DNA of 64,000 bases, taken from Thinopyrum elongatum. Lineage: Eukaryota > Streptophyta > Magnoliopsida > Poales > Poaceae. The notes under the pieces were generated by a model. That model worked only from the letters and a program-made list of their open reading frames with translations, had not been told where the DNA came from and ran no database searches. The position numbers and the translations under genes are program-made. The stretch covers positions 203,156,086 through 203,220,085 of the forward strand of contig CM022302.1 of the NCBI GenBank assembly GCA_011799875.1, read 5' to 3'. Shown here piece by piece: positions 33,091-42,803 of the stretch (positions within the stretch are counted from its first letter, which is position 1; the number at the start of each line of letters is the position of its first letter).

Positions 33091-35500
33091 ACCCAATGCA
33101 CAACTTTGATGTGGCACCTGTCGCACAAAGCGCACAGTATTGCTAGTCAGCCACCCCCCACGAACCCCACTTTGTGTCGGCGGTAAGGGAATCCTAGCTA
33201 CAAATGCATGCCCCCAGATAGTTAGGTTTGAAATCTCACCCTACCATAACACAAAACCTATAGGAGTCCATCATATATATATGGTCAAACTTCCTCCTTT
33301 CTCTTCCGGACAAAGGTGGACCGTGTGCCGACCCACAAATGTGTGTTTGTGGCGGGAGATGGGTGAGACCACATACGAACCACCTGTGGGTGGCCCTATT
33401 CTATATGTATGAAAAGGGTGTGGTGTGATATTTAACTACCATTCATATCTTTGATGTGGCACGTGTGCCTCGCAAAATAACCGGACTTCCCCGACCCCAC
33501 GGAGGTTGCGGGTAGGGCGAAGTAGCCCCCCCCCCACACACACTTTACGTGTCGGGGGGAGGGCATCTCACCAAGACGTACAGTAACACGGACCAAACAG
33601 AATCCAACTTGATCGTACAACCTCTCTCGCTCATTGTTGGTCAAAGTGATGGACGTCCACACGGCCCCGCAAAATGGGCTAGCTTGTCGCCGATAAACTC
33701 ATGAGGGAGTACTGTCTGAAGATAAAACCCACTCTGTGCATGTGGCCCAATTATGTATATGGAAGTCGTGTGTGTGGTGTTTGAATACGCAATGCGCAAA
33801 TTTGATGTGGCACCATGCTTTGGAACCGTAAAATCCACACACTGATCGAGGGTTCACGATGCGTAGCATGCATGCGCTCAAACTTAATTATGCCTAGAAT
33901 GATCGACCTACTATACGGTAACACGAACCAAAGAAGAAGAATCCACCCTGGTAACCTTTCTCGTCGTCGGTCGAAATGATGGACATCCACCGGGCCCACA
34001 AATACATATAGGCTTGCCACCCATAACCAAGTGAGTGAGAGTGTGCAAAGACAACCATTGCATGCATGTGTCCCAAACATATTTATGGAGGTGCGTGATG
34101 CATGCATATGTGTTGAATACCTAATGCACAACATTGATGTGGTGCATGCGTTCAAAATTGCACAGGTCCCCACATAGAGCAAGAGTTTCATGATGTGTCA
34201 TGTGCTCGCCCCCCCTTCGATCCAGCGGGATGGATTCATGTGTACACATGCTCTATTATATATGTAATCTCACATCATGACCTATATCGCGAGACAAACA
34301 AAAAATTAATCCCCTTCTAAGTCAAAATAATTAACCTCTCTCGTTGTCGGTGAAAGTGATGGACCAAGCGGGCCGACGGATGGAAGCATCGTCGATAACC
34401 ACGTGAGTTAGTGCCACAGGACAACCACCATCTCTTGCATGTGTGCCAAAACATATATATAGAGAGGTGTGTGGTTGTGATGTTTTGAATACCTAATGCA
34501 CAACCTTTGATGTGGCATTTGCTTCAAAAACCGCAAAGTCCCCATGCATAGTGAGGTTCATGTGTGACACCTAGTATATGTTGGTCCCATCTCCCCTTTG
34601 ACACGTACTATATATATACTCCTACCCTAACACAGCCCTAAAAGAATTAATCCTCCTTGTTCGTCAAATGTGCCTCTCTCTCGTTGGGTCAAAGTGATGG
34701 AGGACGATCTCGCAGGCCCATAGATGAAAGCGCCACACGCGAGTGAGTTCCTATAGGGCAACCACCGCCTGCATGGTATTGCGTGATGTTTGAATACCAA
34801 TGCACAACTTTGATGTGACACCTGCCTTGGGAACAAGAAAGTCCCCACATGGAGCGAGGTTATGACACACACACACACATATATATAGAGTATACATGTT
34901 GCCCCCTCTTTGACATGTACTATATACTCCTACCGTGCATATACGTAACACAAACAAAAAAAAGAACCATCCTTGTTGGTCAAATTAACCTCTCTCTCAT
35001 TGTACGTTCAATTGATCGACGAAGACCTCGCGGGCCCACAGAGAGTCACACGCGAGCGAGTGTCATAGGACAACCACCGCATGCATGTTGTCGTGTGTTG
35101 TGTGATGTTTGAATACCCAATGCACAACTTTGACATGGCACATGCTTCGCAAACCGGAAACGCACTACATAGAGGTTCACGATGCGTAGTAGCTAGCCCC
35201 CTCACTTCGAGCCGGTGGGAGGGACTCATGTGTACGCACGTGCCCGAACTTTGATATGGAATCCCACCATGATCCACACCGTAACACACATGCCAAGATG
35301 AATCCACCTTCGGTCCGATGCCTCTCATTGTCGGTGGAAACTGAAAACCTTTGCGGGCTAACGAATGGGCACGTCGCTGCTAACCGCATGAGGGAGTGTC
35401 CGAGAGGACCACCAATGCATGCATGTGGCCCAAACATGTATGTATGAAAGGGTTGTGTAATGCTTTAAATAACCAATTCACAACTTTGATGTGGCATATA
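33090..35500. repeat. Eight-unit degenerate repeat, period about 340 bp
   Basis: The landmark CAATGCACAACTTTGATGTG or a close variant occurs at 33,094, about 33,440, 33,790, 34,122, 34,494, 34,798, 35,118 and 35,474, spaced 304 to 372 bases. Other parts repeat with it: a TCTCTCnTTGTnGGTCAAAGTGATGG block, GCGGGCCCACA, CATGCATGTGGCCCAAA and ATATATATGGA. Short open frames inside are not conserved between units. Confidence 0.85.
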
Positions 35501-36110
35501 TACATGACTCACAAAATGATCAATAATCCCACGTCACAGAGGCTCGCGACTAGTAGTGTACTCATGGACTCCCCCCCCCCCACACACACATCCCGCACCA
35601 GCACCTCCACTCTGAGGCATGTCAAACTTTTTTTGCAGTGAACATGTGACCAAAGGAGCGTTGTGTTAAAGTTTGAAAAAAAACCAGAGATCATTCGACC
35701 CGTTTTATACATTGATTGATTTCCTAGGGATTTGATGTGCAAAAATCAAATTTGAGCTACATGTGCACCAAAATGGATTGCAAAATCATATGTATGTCCC
35801 TCGGTGCATGTTTCCCTGTGAAATAAATTTCAAAACATTGAGAATATTGATTTTTAAAATTCAATAAATCCAAAACTTAGTTGAAATTCATGAAACTTAT
35901 TGTGGTGTCATATATGGACACCAGTAGACTGTGATATTGTATTTTTTTTTTGTCAAATTTGAGACAATTTTTGATTTAATGTACTTACAAATGGGGGATT
36001 GTTAATAACTGGCAACCAATATCTCATATGGAATATTTATTCGAACCGTGTGCGTTAGACCGTGCCATGCTTCGGTTAAGCTGTAAAGCAAGAGAATGAA
36101 TCATCAAAAA
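35501..36110. other. A/T-rich CACTA interior, nothing recognised
   Basis: Beyond the eighth 340-bp unit there is a C tract (about 35,571-35,580) and then A/T-rich sequence with no sustained frame or repeat that I can identify. Confidence 0.5.
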
Positions 36111-36119
36111 AAAATTATA

Positions 36120-36335
36120 CGTGCCACGCGCCCCGTGTGGCGTGCGAGCAGACGTGAGTTGACGAGACGCATGCAAGCAGTCCGCCACGCAGGTAGACTG
36201 GGAGGCGTGCCTGCAGGCGTGTGAATTGACGGGAGGCATTTTCGCTGCGCAGTGTCACCGGGAGGCGTGCGAGTAGCTGTGTGAAATGATGGTATAGGAA
36301 TGCCAGAAGTCCGCCGCGCAGGCTCACCGGGAAGC
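36120..36335. repeat. GC-rich short repeats upstream of F-box gene
   Basis: Degenerate units of about 65-80 bases built from GTCCGCCnCGCAGG, CACCGGGAGGCGTGCGAG and GTGnnATGACGGGAGGCAT. They lie directly before the F-box pseudogene and may be promoter-region expansion. Role unknown. Confidence 0.5.
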
Positions 36336-36486
36336 GAGACAGCCTTTGACCCCGCCTGCCTCGCTCCTACTGGTCCGTATTAGTGGCGCGCCCGAGCGGC
36401 TGCACCCCTCATCCTCGCTACACACACAATCGTCTCTCTCCACCCGCATCCTCAACGCCGCTCTCAGTCCTCAAAGCTGTCAGTGT

Positions 36487-38445
36487 ATGAGGATGCTGCC
36501 GAAGCGCCCCATCGGAGGGAGTGGCGACGCCGGGGCTGCTGAAGCACTGGAGCACGGCGTGAATATGGAGACAGAGGTTTCCGTCGCCACCGACGAGGTG
36601 GAGAACAAGGCTGCCAACAAGCGAAGGCGGGTCAAGAAAGAACTGCAAGCGACTCCAGCAGGCCTAGACTTCATCAGCAGCCTCCCCGATGATATGTTGA
36701 CAGTCATCATATCCCTCCTCCCAATCAAATATGGGGCGGGGACAACCGTCCTTTCCCGGCGGTGGCGCCCCCTATGGCTCTCCACCCCTCTCGACCTCCT
36801 CGACGCCCATGAGCTCTGCCATGGCTATCGCAAAAGCTTGGATGTGTTCTCTCAGATCCTCGGCAGTCACCATGGCCCAATCAGAGGCCTTATCACGGGT
36901 AAGTTCCATTCCAACAGCAAGGACTGAGCCAAGCTTGACAAGTGGTTCCGATCCCCCGCCCTAGATCAGCTCGAGGAGCTCAGTTTTAATGATGGGCATA
37001 TGCGCTCACTGCCAACGTCCGCGCTCCGCTTCGCGCCCACACTGCGCCTCGCCAAGTTCATGAACTGCCATCCCCCCTTAATGACGTGCCCACTCTTTTT
37101 CTACCACGACTGAAGCACCTAGAGCTCGTCGCTGTCTGCATCCCAAAGGATGACATGGAGCGCCTGCTCCGCGGCTATACTGCACTCGAGTTCCTTTGTC
37201 TTCATGCGATGAATTGGTCGAGTAGCTTCCACTTCACCTCCATGACTCTCCGGACTATTTATGTGTTATGCTGGTGCTGCAACAAGAGATCACAAAAGGT
37301 GGACCACAATATGGTCATTGAGGACACACCTTCACTTGAGAGATTACTTGTAGTTGATCAACAAGGTCCAACAAGAATCAATGTCATTTCTGCGCCGAAA
37401 TTGACAGTGCTGGGCTACTCATCTGTCAAATACTCCGAACTTGTTATTGGATCCACACCCGTTCTGGTACAACAGCCGCCTTCTACCTCTCCTTCTTGAT
37501 ATCAACATTATTTCTAATTTTGAAGATGTATGTTCGTCTGTCATCCAGAAAAGCTTGACCCAGATTCTGCGCACAATGAAGGTCTTGGCACTAGAATCTA
37601 TCGGCCCCAACCTACACGAAGTTGTCAGTTTCCTGAGATGCTTTCTGTGCCTGAAGAAGCTGTATATCGAGGTGATGTTCCTTTCCTGTTAAATGTTAAC
37701 CATAAGGGAGTTCAATTTTTGGCACCTTTTCCCAAGTTTACAATGACAATGTACTATGATTTCTGAAGGAATTTTGGAGGATTTCAGGACATACATCCCC
37801 CCACCCCATATTGGTTGCTTGATTCATATGGTTACAATCCATAAGCATTTCTCCTTTGGATTCATCTGTACTAGTTTTCTTAGGGAATTTTTCATCCACT
37901 CCAACCTCTTATGAAGAAGGCTACATTTTTCTAGATTGTAATCAAATGCCCATGTTAATCATGTCAGATCGAAGATGGCACGTTGGTGCATTTTACAAAT
38001 CCTACAAACCAAATAGGCCTGTAGTAGTGTTCAAAACTGCAAGTAGGCACTAACACATTCTCTTCTTTTGCAGATAATAATAGGCCCGGTGGTGGATAAT
38101 GTGATACAATATAACGACAATCACATCGAACACCTAGATGTGCATCTCTCAAAAATTACTTTGAACTCCTACCGAGGGACCTTACCGGAGATTATATTCG
38201 CCACGTTCTTTGTTGTCAGAGTAATGGTGCTGAAGGTAATGAGGTTGGACATGCATTTATATCGAAAAAATGAATGGTTTGTTGATCAGCGCCGGCAGCT
38301 ACTGCAGAATGGAAAAGGCTCTAAAAAAGATAAATTTCGTATTGGAACTGCATATGATAGAGTAATCGGAAGTCATTGTGTCAACCCCATACATGACTTG
38401 TCAGCGACTGATCCTTTTGCAGAAATGACGAGGTTTCGAAACTAG
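36487..38445 (+). pseudogene. Captured F-box/LRR/FBD gene, broken
   Basis: The likely start is ATG 36,487 (MRMLPKRPIGGSGD). A nuclear-type basic stretch (NKRRRVKK) precedes an F-box (ISSLPDDMLTVIISLLPI ... VLSRRWRPLWLST). The frame stops at TGA 36,925 (KFHSNSKD-stop) and the homologous protein continues as AKLDKWFRSPALDQLEELSF. A further 1-base shift occurs near 37,077, leading into LPRLKHLELVAVCIP, a leucine-rich part. Another shift follows near 37,470. After a probable intron ending in TTTTGCAG at 38,073, the last exon (38,074-38,445) encodes an FBD-like end (EHLDVHLSKITLNSYRG ... FAEMTRFRN). Proteins of this type recruit targets to SCF ubiquitin ligases. This copy should be non-functional. 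Confidence 0.85.
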
Positions 38446-38719
38446 CCTTACTATTTGTATTTTTAGTTTGAACCTCTATTATATCCATGTTCAGCTGACC
38501 AGCACGGGCATTTGGAGCTGAATGAGTTGAATTTCATTTCTAATATTAGTTTGAACCTTGTAATCTTCGAATTTGAGCCATGTAACTCTGGAATTTGAAC
38601 CTTGTAATATTTCGGGCTTTTGTGGTACAATCATTGAAATGGCATCGTATGAGACTCGTATATTGGTAGTACTATTTTGACCTTAATATGCAATAGACTT
38701 AGATTTTATTATCGATTCA

Positions 38720-38904
38720 CAACAAGGGATCCAGCTGGAAGCAGAGCAATGGCAAGCGTCGTCGCAACAAGATGTAGATGATATCCTTGTTTCTCCTAGT
38801 TTAGTATGCATGTAATTGCTTACTTTGGTGTGTGGAAATGTTATGTGTGTAGTCACTTATGTAATTGTATGCTTAATTTGGTTATGCAATGCTGTTCTTA
38901 TAAG

Positions 38905-38905
<1 letters not shown>
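38720..38905 (+). pseudogene. Truncated 3' tail of a second exonuclease-like gene copy
   Basis: AAGCAGAGCAATGGCAAGCG, then CAAGATGTAGATGAT and TTACTTTGGTGTGTGGAAAT, correspond step by step to the last codons, the stop and the 3' untranslated region of the gene at 39,698-40,381. Everything upstream of the last about 15 codons is missing. It shows that the CACTA once held, or duplicated, a second copy. Confidence 0.8.

Positions 38906-38908
<3 letters not shown>

Positions 38909-38938
<30 letters not shown>
38909..38938. repeat. (TA)n microsatellite
   Basis: About 14 TA units. The corresponding place after the intact gene (40,589-40,600) has a short TATATATAT. Confidence 0.95.
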
Positions 38939-38941
<3 letters not shown>

Positions 38942-39697
38942 ATGTTCTGTAGACAGAGCATATCACATCGCACATAGACCACACTAGCGAACCCGTCGAT
39001 GATGAATTCATCGATCGTAGACGGTTGTATACCAGCAAGCGTTTGCCCACAACACCCACGGCTTATTCCATCACAAACAACTCGGATGGATCAATTGTAT
39101 GCCACGTATCGCACACGCAACTCTAATCTGATTCGTGCTTGATGTCTCCGACATCGCTCACACAGTTCGTCTTATTTGCCACGTATCACTGTGCCGGCCT
39201 CTGCTCACATCCCTCGGCAAGCTCTGCTCGCCTTTAGGCGTCGCAGCGCGCTCTGCTCGCGTTCGTCGATGTGCTCTGCTCGCGTACCTCCATGCGCTCG
39301 GCTTGTGGAAAGCTTTTCCTTGCGTGTTCAACTGCTATATACATATATATGGTTGCTCCCCATTGAGGCAACCGCGGAGCGCTCTGCTCGTGTCCCTGCG
39401 CGCATGCTCTGCCAGTGGTTGGGTCCTGCGCACGATCACGTTGGGGGCCCCATATGCATGTGGTTGCGCCACGCGCGTCACCACGATGCAGTTACGTGCG
39501 GCATGATGGAGTTACGCACCGCAAATTAGAACTGCCATCCGGGGGTGCGGATATTCTAGGCCGTCCGGCTTCCACATTAATTCCCGCGGCCATTATCAGT
39601 TTATAACCTTAGTCTCTTCAACCTTTCGATCTCGCCCCACAACACAACAAGCACACCCACGACGACACATACAGAGAGGATATCTAGCGGCGCTCCA

Positions 39698-40381
39698 ATG
39701 GAGTTCGGCGAGCATAAAGTGGAGACCCACGCGAGGGAGACGGATCTCTCGGTGGTGTACACCATCGACCCGGCCGTGGTGGAGGACTACATCAACACCG
39801 TGGAGCAGTTGCTTGCTCGAGACAAGTACAAGGTGGTCGGCATTGACCTCCAGTACACCGGCAGTCATCTTGGCAAAGATCAGAAGGTTGCCGTCGCCCA
39901 GTTGTGCATGCGCCATCATGTCCTCATCTTCCACTACTGCATGGCCACAGAGCCTTGCGACCGTTTCGCCAGGTTTGTCAATAGCACCGACTACAAGTTC
40001 GCTATGGTGGAAACCTGCAATGATGTAAAGGTGCTCATGGTTACGGGCTTGGCCTGCAAGAACCTTGTCGAAATCTGTGACCACTACAGGGTCTGGGGCA
40101 GCATGAAGAAGGACTCCCTAGTTGAACTCGCCTCGGCCATCATCGACCCCTACAACGAAAAGATGAAGCAAGATGCCAAGAGAACAAATCCCGTATCCTG
40201 GCATGGGGCCTGGACGTGGCAACTGGATGAACCTCACCTCAGGTTCGCGGCCAAGAGTGTGTACACATGCTATGAGATGCACATGCGGATCGTTGACATG
40301 AGGAAGTGCCTCGTTACCGAAATCGACGAGGCCGGATCGAGCCACAAGCAGAGCAGTAGTGGCAAGCGTCACAAGAAGTAG
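39698..40381 (+). CDS. 3'-5' exonuclease-like (RNase H fold, WRN-type) protein, 227 aa
   Basis: A single open exon from ATG 39,698 (MEFGEHKVETHARETD) to TAG 40,381. The fold signature is that of the DnaQ/WRN-like 3'-5' exonuclease family. Motif I, normally DxE, reads VVGIDLQYT (D50, Q52). Motif II retains an Asp (TCNDVKVL, D109). The last motif, normally an FAAKDAY-like block with Asp, reads FAAKSVYTCYEM, with Ser where Asp is expected (S187). At least two metal-binding acids therefore appear lost, so catalytic activity is doubtful although the frame is open. The C-terminal tail is basic (SGKRHKK). It lies between CACTA subterminal-type repeats, hence a captured gene. A broken tail of a second copy lies 1 kb upstream. 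Confidence 0.8.
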   Translation: MEFGEHKVETHARETDLSVVYTIDPAVVEDYINTVEQLLARDKYKVVGIDLQYTGSHLGKDQKVAVAQLCMRHHVLIFHYCMATEPCDRFARFVNSTDYKFAMVETCNDVKVLMVTGLACKNLVEICDHYRVWGSMKKDSLVELASAIIDPYNEKMKQDAKRTNPVSWHGAWTWQLDEPHLRFAAKSVYTCYEMHMRIVDMRKCLVTEIDEAGSSHKQSSSGKRHKK

Positions 40382-40741
40382 ATGATGATCAGATGATCGT
40401 TTATCCTAGTTAATTATGCATGTAATATATAGTTTACTTTGGTGTGTGGAAATGTCATGTGTGTAGTAGCCACCTATGTAATTATGCATGTAATAGTTTA
40501 CTTTGGTGTGTGCAAATGTCATGTGTGTAGTAGCCACCAATGTAATTGGATGTTTAATTTGGTTATGCAACCATGTCCTTATAAGTGTGTATATATATAT
40601 GTTATTGTTCTATATGAAATCCCATCGCACAACACACACATCTTATTAGCATCAATCGTCTGTGTTATTATCGGTCTTCGCACACATTTCTGATTACAGA
40701 CCTGTTTGCCGCGTATCACACACATCTTGTTAAGTTGAACC
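40382..40741 (+). other. 3' region of exonuclease-like gene and CACTA subterminal sequence
   Basis: A 69-base tandem duplication (TATGCATGTAAT at 40,414 and 40,483, then TTTACTTTGGTGTGTG in both) is followed by a TATATATAT tract. From 40,620 it turns into CACACA-rich subterminal repeat that continues beyond Copia-C at 55,378. Confidence 0.7.
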
Positions 40742-40746
40742 GTTTC
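40742..40746 (+). other. Target site duplication GTTTC (left) of Copia-C
   Basis: GTTTC before TGAAAGTGCG, repeated at 55,373-55,377. Removing the insert rebuilds a normal 84-bp CACTA repeat unit (GTTTCTGTT...). Confidence 0.95.
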
Positions 40747-42275
40747 TGAAAGTGCGTTATATCGACTAGAGGGGGGGTGAATAGGCGATATTTACAAATT
40801 CGTCACTGAGGAATTTCAAGGTGAGGAAATTCCTAAGCGACGAACTACTTAGCAGCGGAATGAGTACTCAGATGCAAGCATAATAGAGCAGTAGCACAGT
40901 CATCATGATGAAATGAAAACAAGCACAGAGTACGAGTAGCGTAAACACAGGATAAGCAGGCTGAAGACAAACTGACTGAAGAATTTGAACTGAGGAAATT
41001 GAGAAAGTCTTCAGACAAAGTCTTCAAACAGTAATGATCAAATACATAGCAAGTATGCGAGGAAATGAAAGGGTTGAGGAAATAGAACCAGTAGCTCGGT
41101 GAAGACACTGATTTGGTAGACCAGTTCCAACTGCTGTGACAGTTGTACGTCTGGTTGGAGCGGCTAGGTATTTAAACCTGAGGACACACAGTCCCGGACA
41201 CCCAGTCCTGAACACACAGTCCAGGACACCTAGTCCTCATCGTATTCTCCTTGAGCTAAGGTCACACAGACCTCGCCCAACCACTCGTGGTAAGTCTTCA
41301 GGTGACTTCCAAACCTTCACATACTCGGTCACTCGGCAATCCACAATTTCCTCTTGGATGCTCTAGACCATGACGCCTAACCGTCTGGAGGATGCACAGT
41401 CCTCAAAGGTAACAAGCGTCGGTTCCACACAGGAACAATCTCTTCAGTGATGCTCAATCACTTTGGGTTTGTAGGTGTTTGGGTTTTTGGTTTTACCTCA
41501 CTTGATGATTTTCACTCAAAGTCCTCGGAGGATGGGATGCTCTAAATGACAAGTGTCAATCTATTTCTTGGAGCAGCCAACCAGCTAGTGGTTGAAGGGG
41601 GCGGCTATTTATAGCCTAGGGAGCAGCCCGACATGATAAGACATAAATGCCCTTCAATGATATGACCGTTAGGTGGGTAGATATTTTGGGACAGCTGGCA
41701 CGTAGCACAGCAACGGTCGGAAATTTGAGTATCAAATTCCTCAGGGCTATCATAATCCTCACTTGTAGGCAATCCGCACTGGCGAATTTCTAACTCCTCA
41801 GTCAGAACAAATTCCTCAGAGAACAGAAGAACTTCATCTCTGTCACTGAAGAACTTGACTAAACTGTATGAGATTTCCAATGGCTTCACTCGAAAGGATT
41901 GGGTAGGTGTAGGATTTTGAGTTGAGCATCACTTGGAATTTTTTCCTTAGTTTTACCTCGACCCCCTTTAACAGTACGGTGTTTCCAATGACTCAAGAAG
42001 AAGAAAATGAAACTACGAAAACAAAAGTCTTCACGCTTCATAGTCCTCGCATGAATATCAAGTCTTCAGGGTCACACCAATTTCTTCACTTTCAAAGTCT
42101 TCAAGAAAACCAAAGTCTTCAGTTGAAGACATTCATTTTTAGGGGTCGACATTCATTGTAAATAACAAACTCCTCATAGACTTATAGACCTGTGTACACT
42201 CACAAACACATTAGACCCTTAACCTATAAGTCTTCAATATACCAAAATCACTAAGGGGCACTAGATGCACTTACA
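40747..42275 (-). repeat. Copia-C 3' LTR
   Basis: On the plus strand it starts TGAAAGTGCG and ends GCACTTACA. A TATA box is at 41,606-41,613 (minus strand). It is bordered inside by the polypurine tract at 42,276-42,291. Confidence 0.95.
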
Positions 42276-42803
42276 ATCTCCCCCTTTTTGGTGATTGATG
42301 ACAATATAGGTTAAGTTTTCAACGGGGATAAACATATGAAGTGTAAATACTAATATTGAGGAATTTGACTGCAAGATATAGAAGAACTTCCCCTGAAGAT
42401 GTGCATATTTGAAGAATTTGCTTTGAAATAGCAAATGCACATTGTTGAATAATATCATGGAGATCTCCTCCTATATCTTGAAATTCATACACGCATTTAT
42501 CATATGATATGAAGAATTTGAAATGCATGATGAAATATGGTGTCTGACGGAATTCAGCATGCGTGCATTAAGGTACTTGAGGAAATAAGCATGCAGAAAG
42601 CAGTTCAAAAGTATCAGACCACCATAGGACTTAAGTTTACAACTCATCAGAGCAAACACCTCAGAAGAGCAAGAGTTGAAACTTAACAGAAATATAGCCC
42701 ATATATAAGACCCGCTTGAAGACTAAACTCAAATTTCTCCCCCTTTGTCATCGAATGACCAAAAGGGACGAAAAATGAGGACTAACGCCCCTGAAGAATA
42801 TCA
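42276..42803 (-). other. Copia-C 3' untranslated region with polypurine tracts
   Basis: Seen as pyrimidine tracts on the plus strand: CTCCCCCTTTTTGG (about 42,278), TTCCCCTG (about 42,389), CTCCTCCTATATC (about 42,466) and TTCTCCCCCTTTG (about 42,735). The first is adjacent to the LTR. The tract corresponding to 42,466 has lost part of its G run compared with Copia-B. Confidence 0.8.

Larger units (their letters stand above)
38446..39697 (+). other. Spacer between F-box pseudogene and exonuclease-like gene
   Basis: It contains a truncated gene tail (38,720-38,905), a (TA)n tract and CACTA subterminal-type sequence (38,940-39,190, with GTATGCCACGTATCGCACAC close to the right-end repeats at 55,671). 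Then comes a stretch with repeated GCTCTGCTCGC (39,215-39,300) and a TATA-like ATATACATATATATGG at 39,337. The last part is probably the promoter and leader of the exonuclease-like gene. Confidence 0.55.

Noticed and set aside
39698..40381. Single-copy host gene at its native locus
   Set aside because: It lies within the borders of the CACTA element between subterminal-type repeats and next to a truncated duplicate tail.
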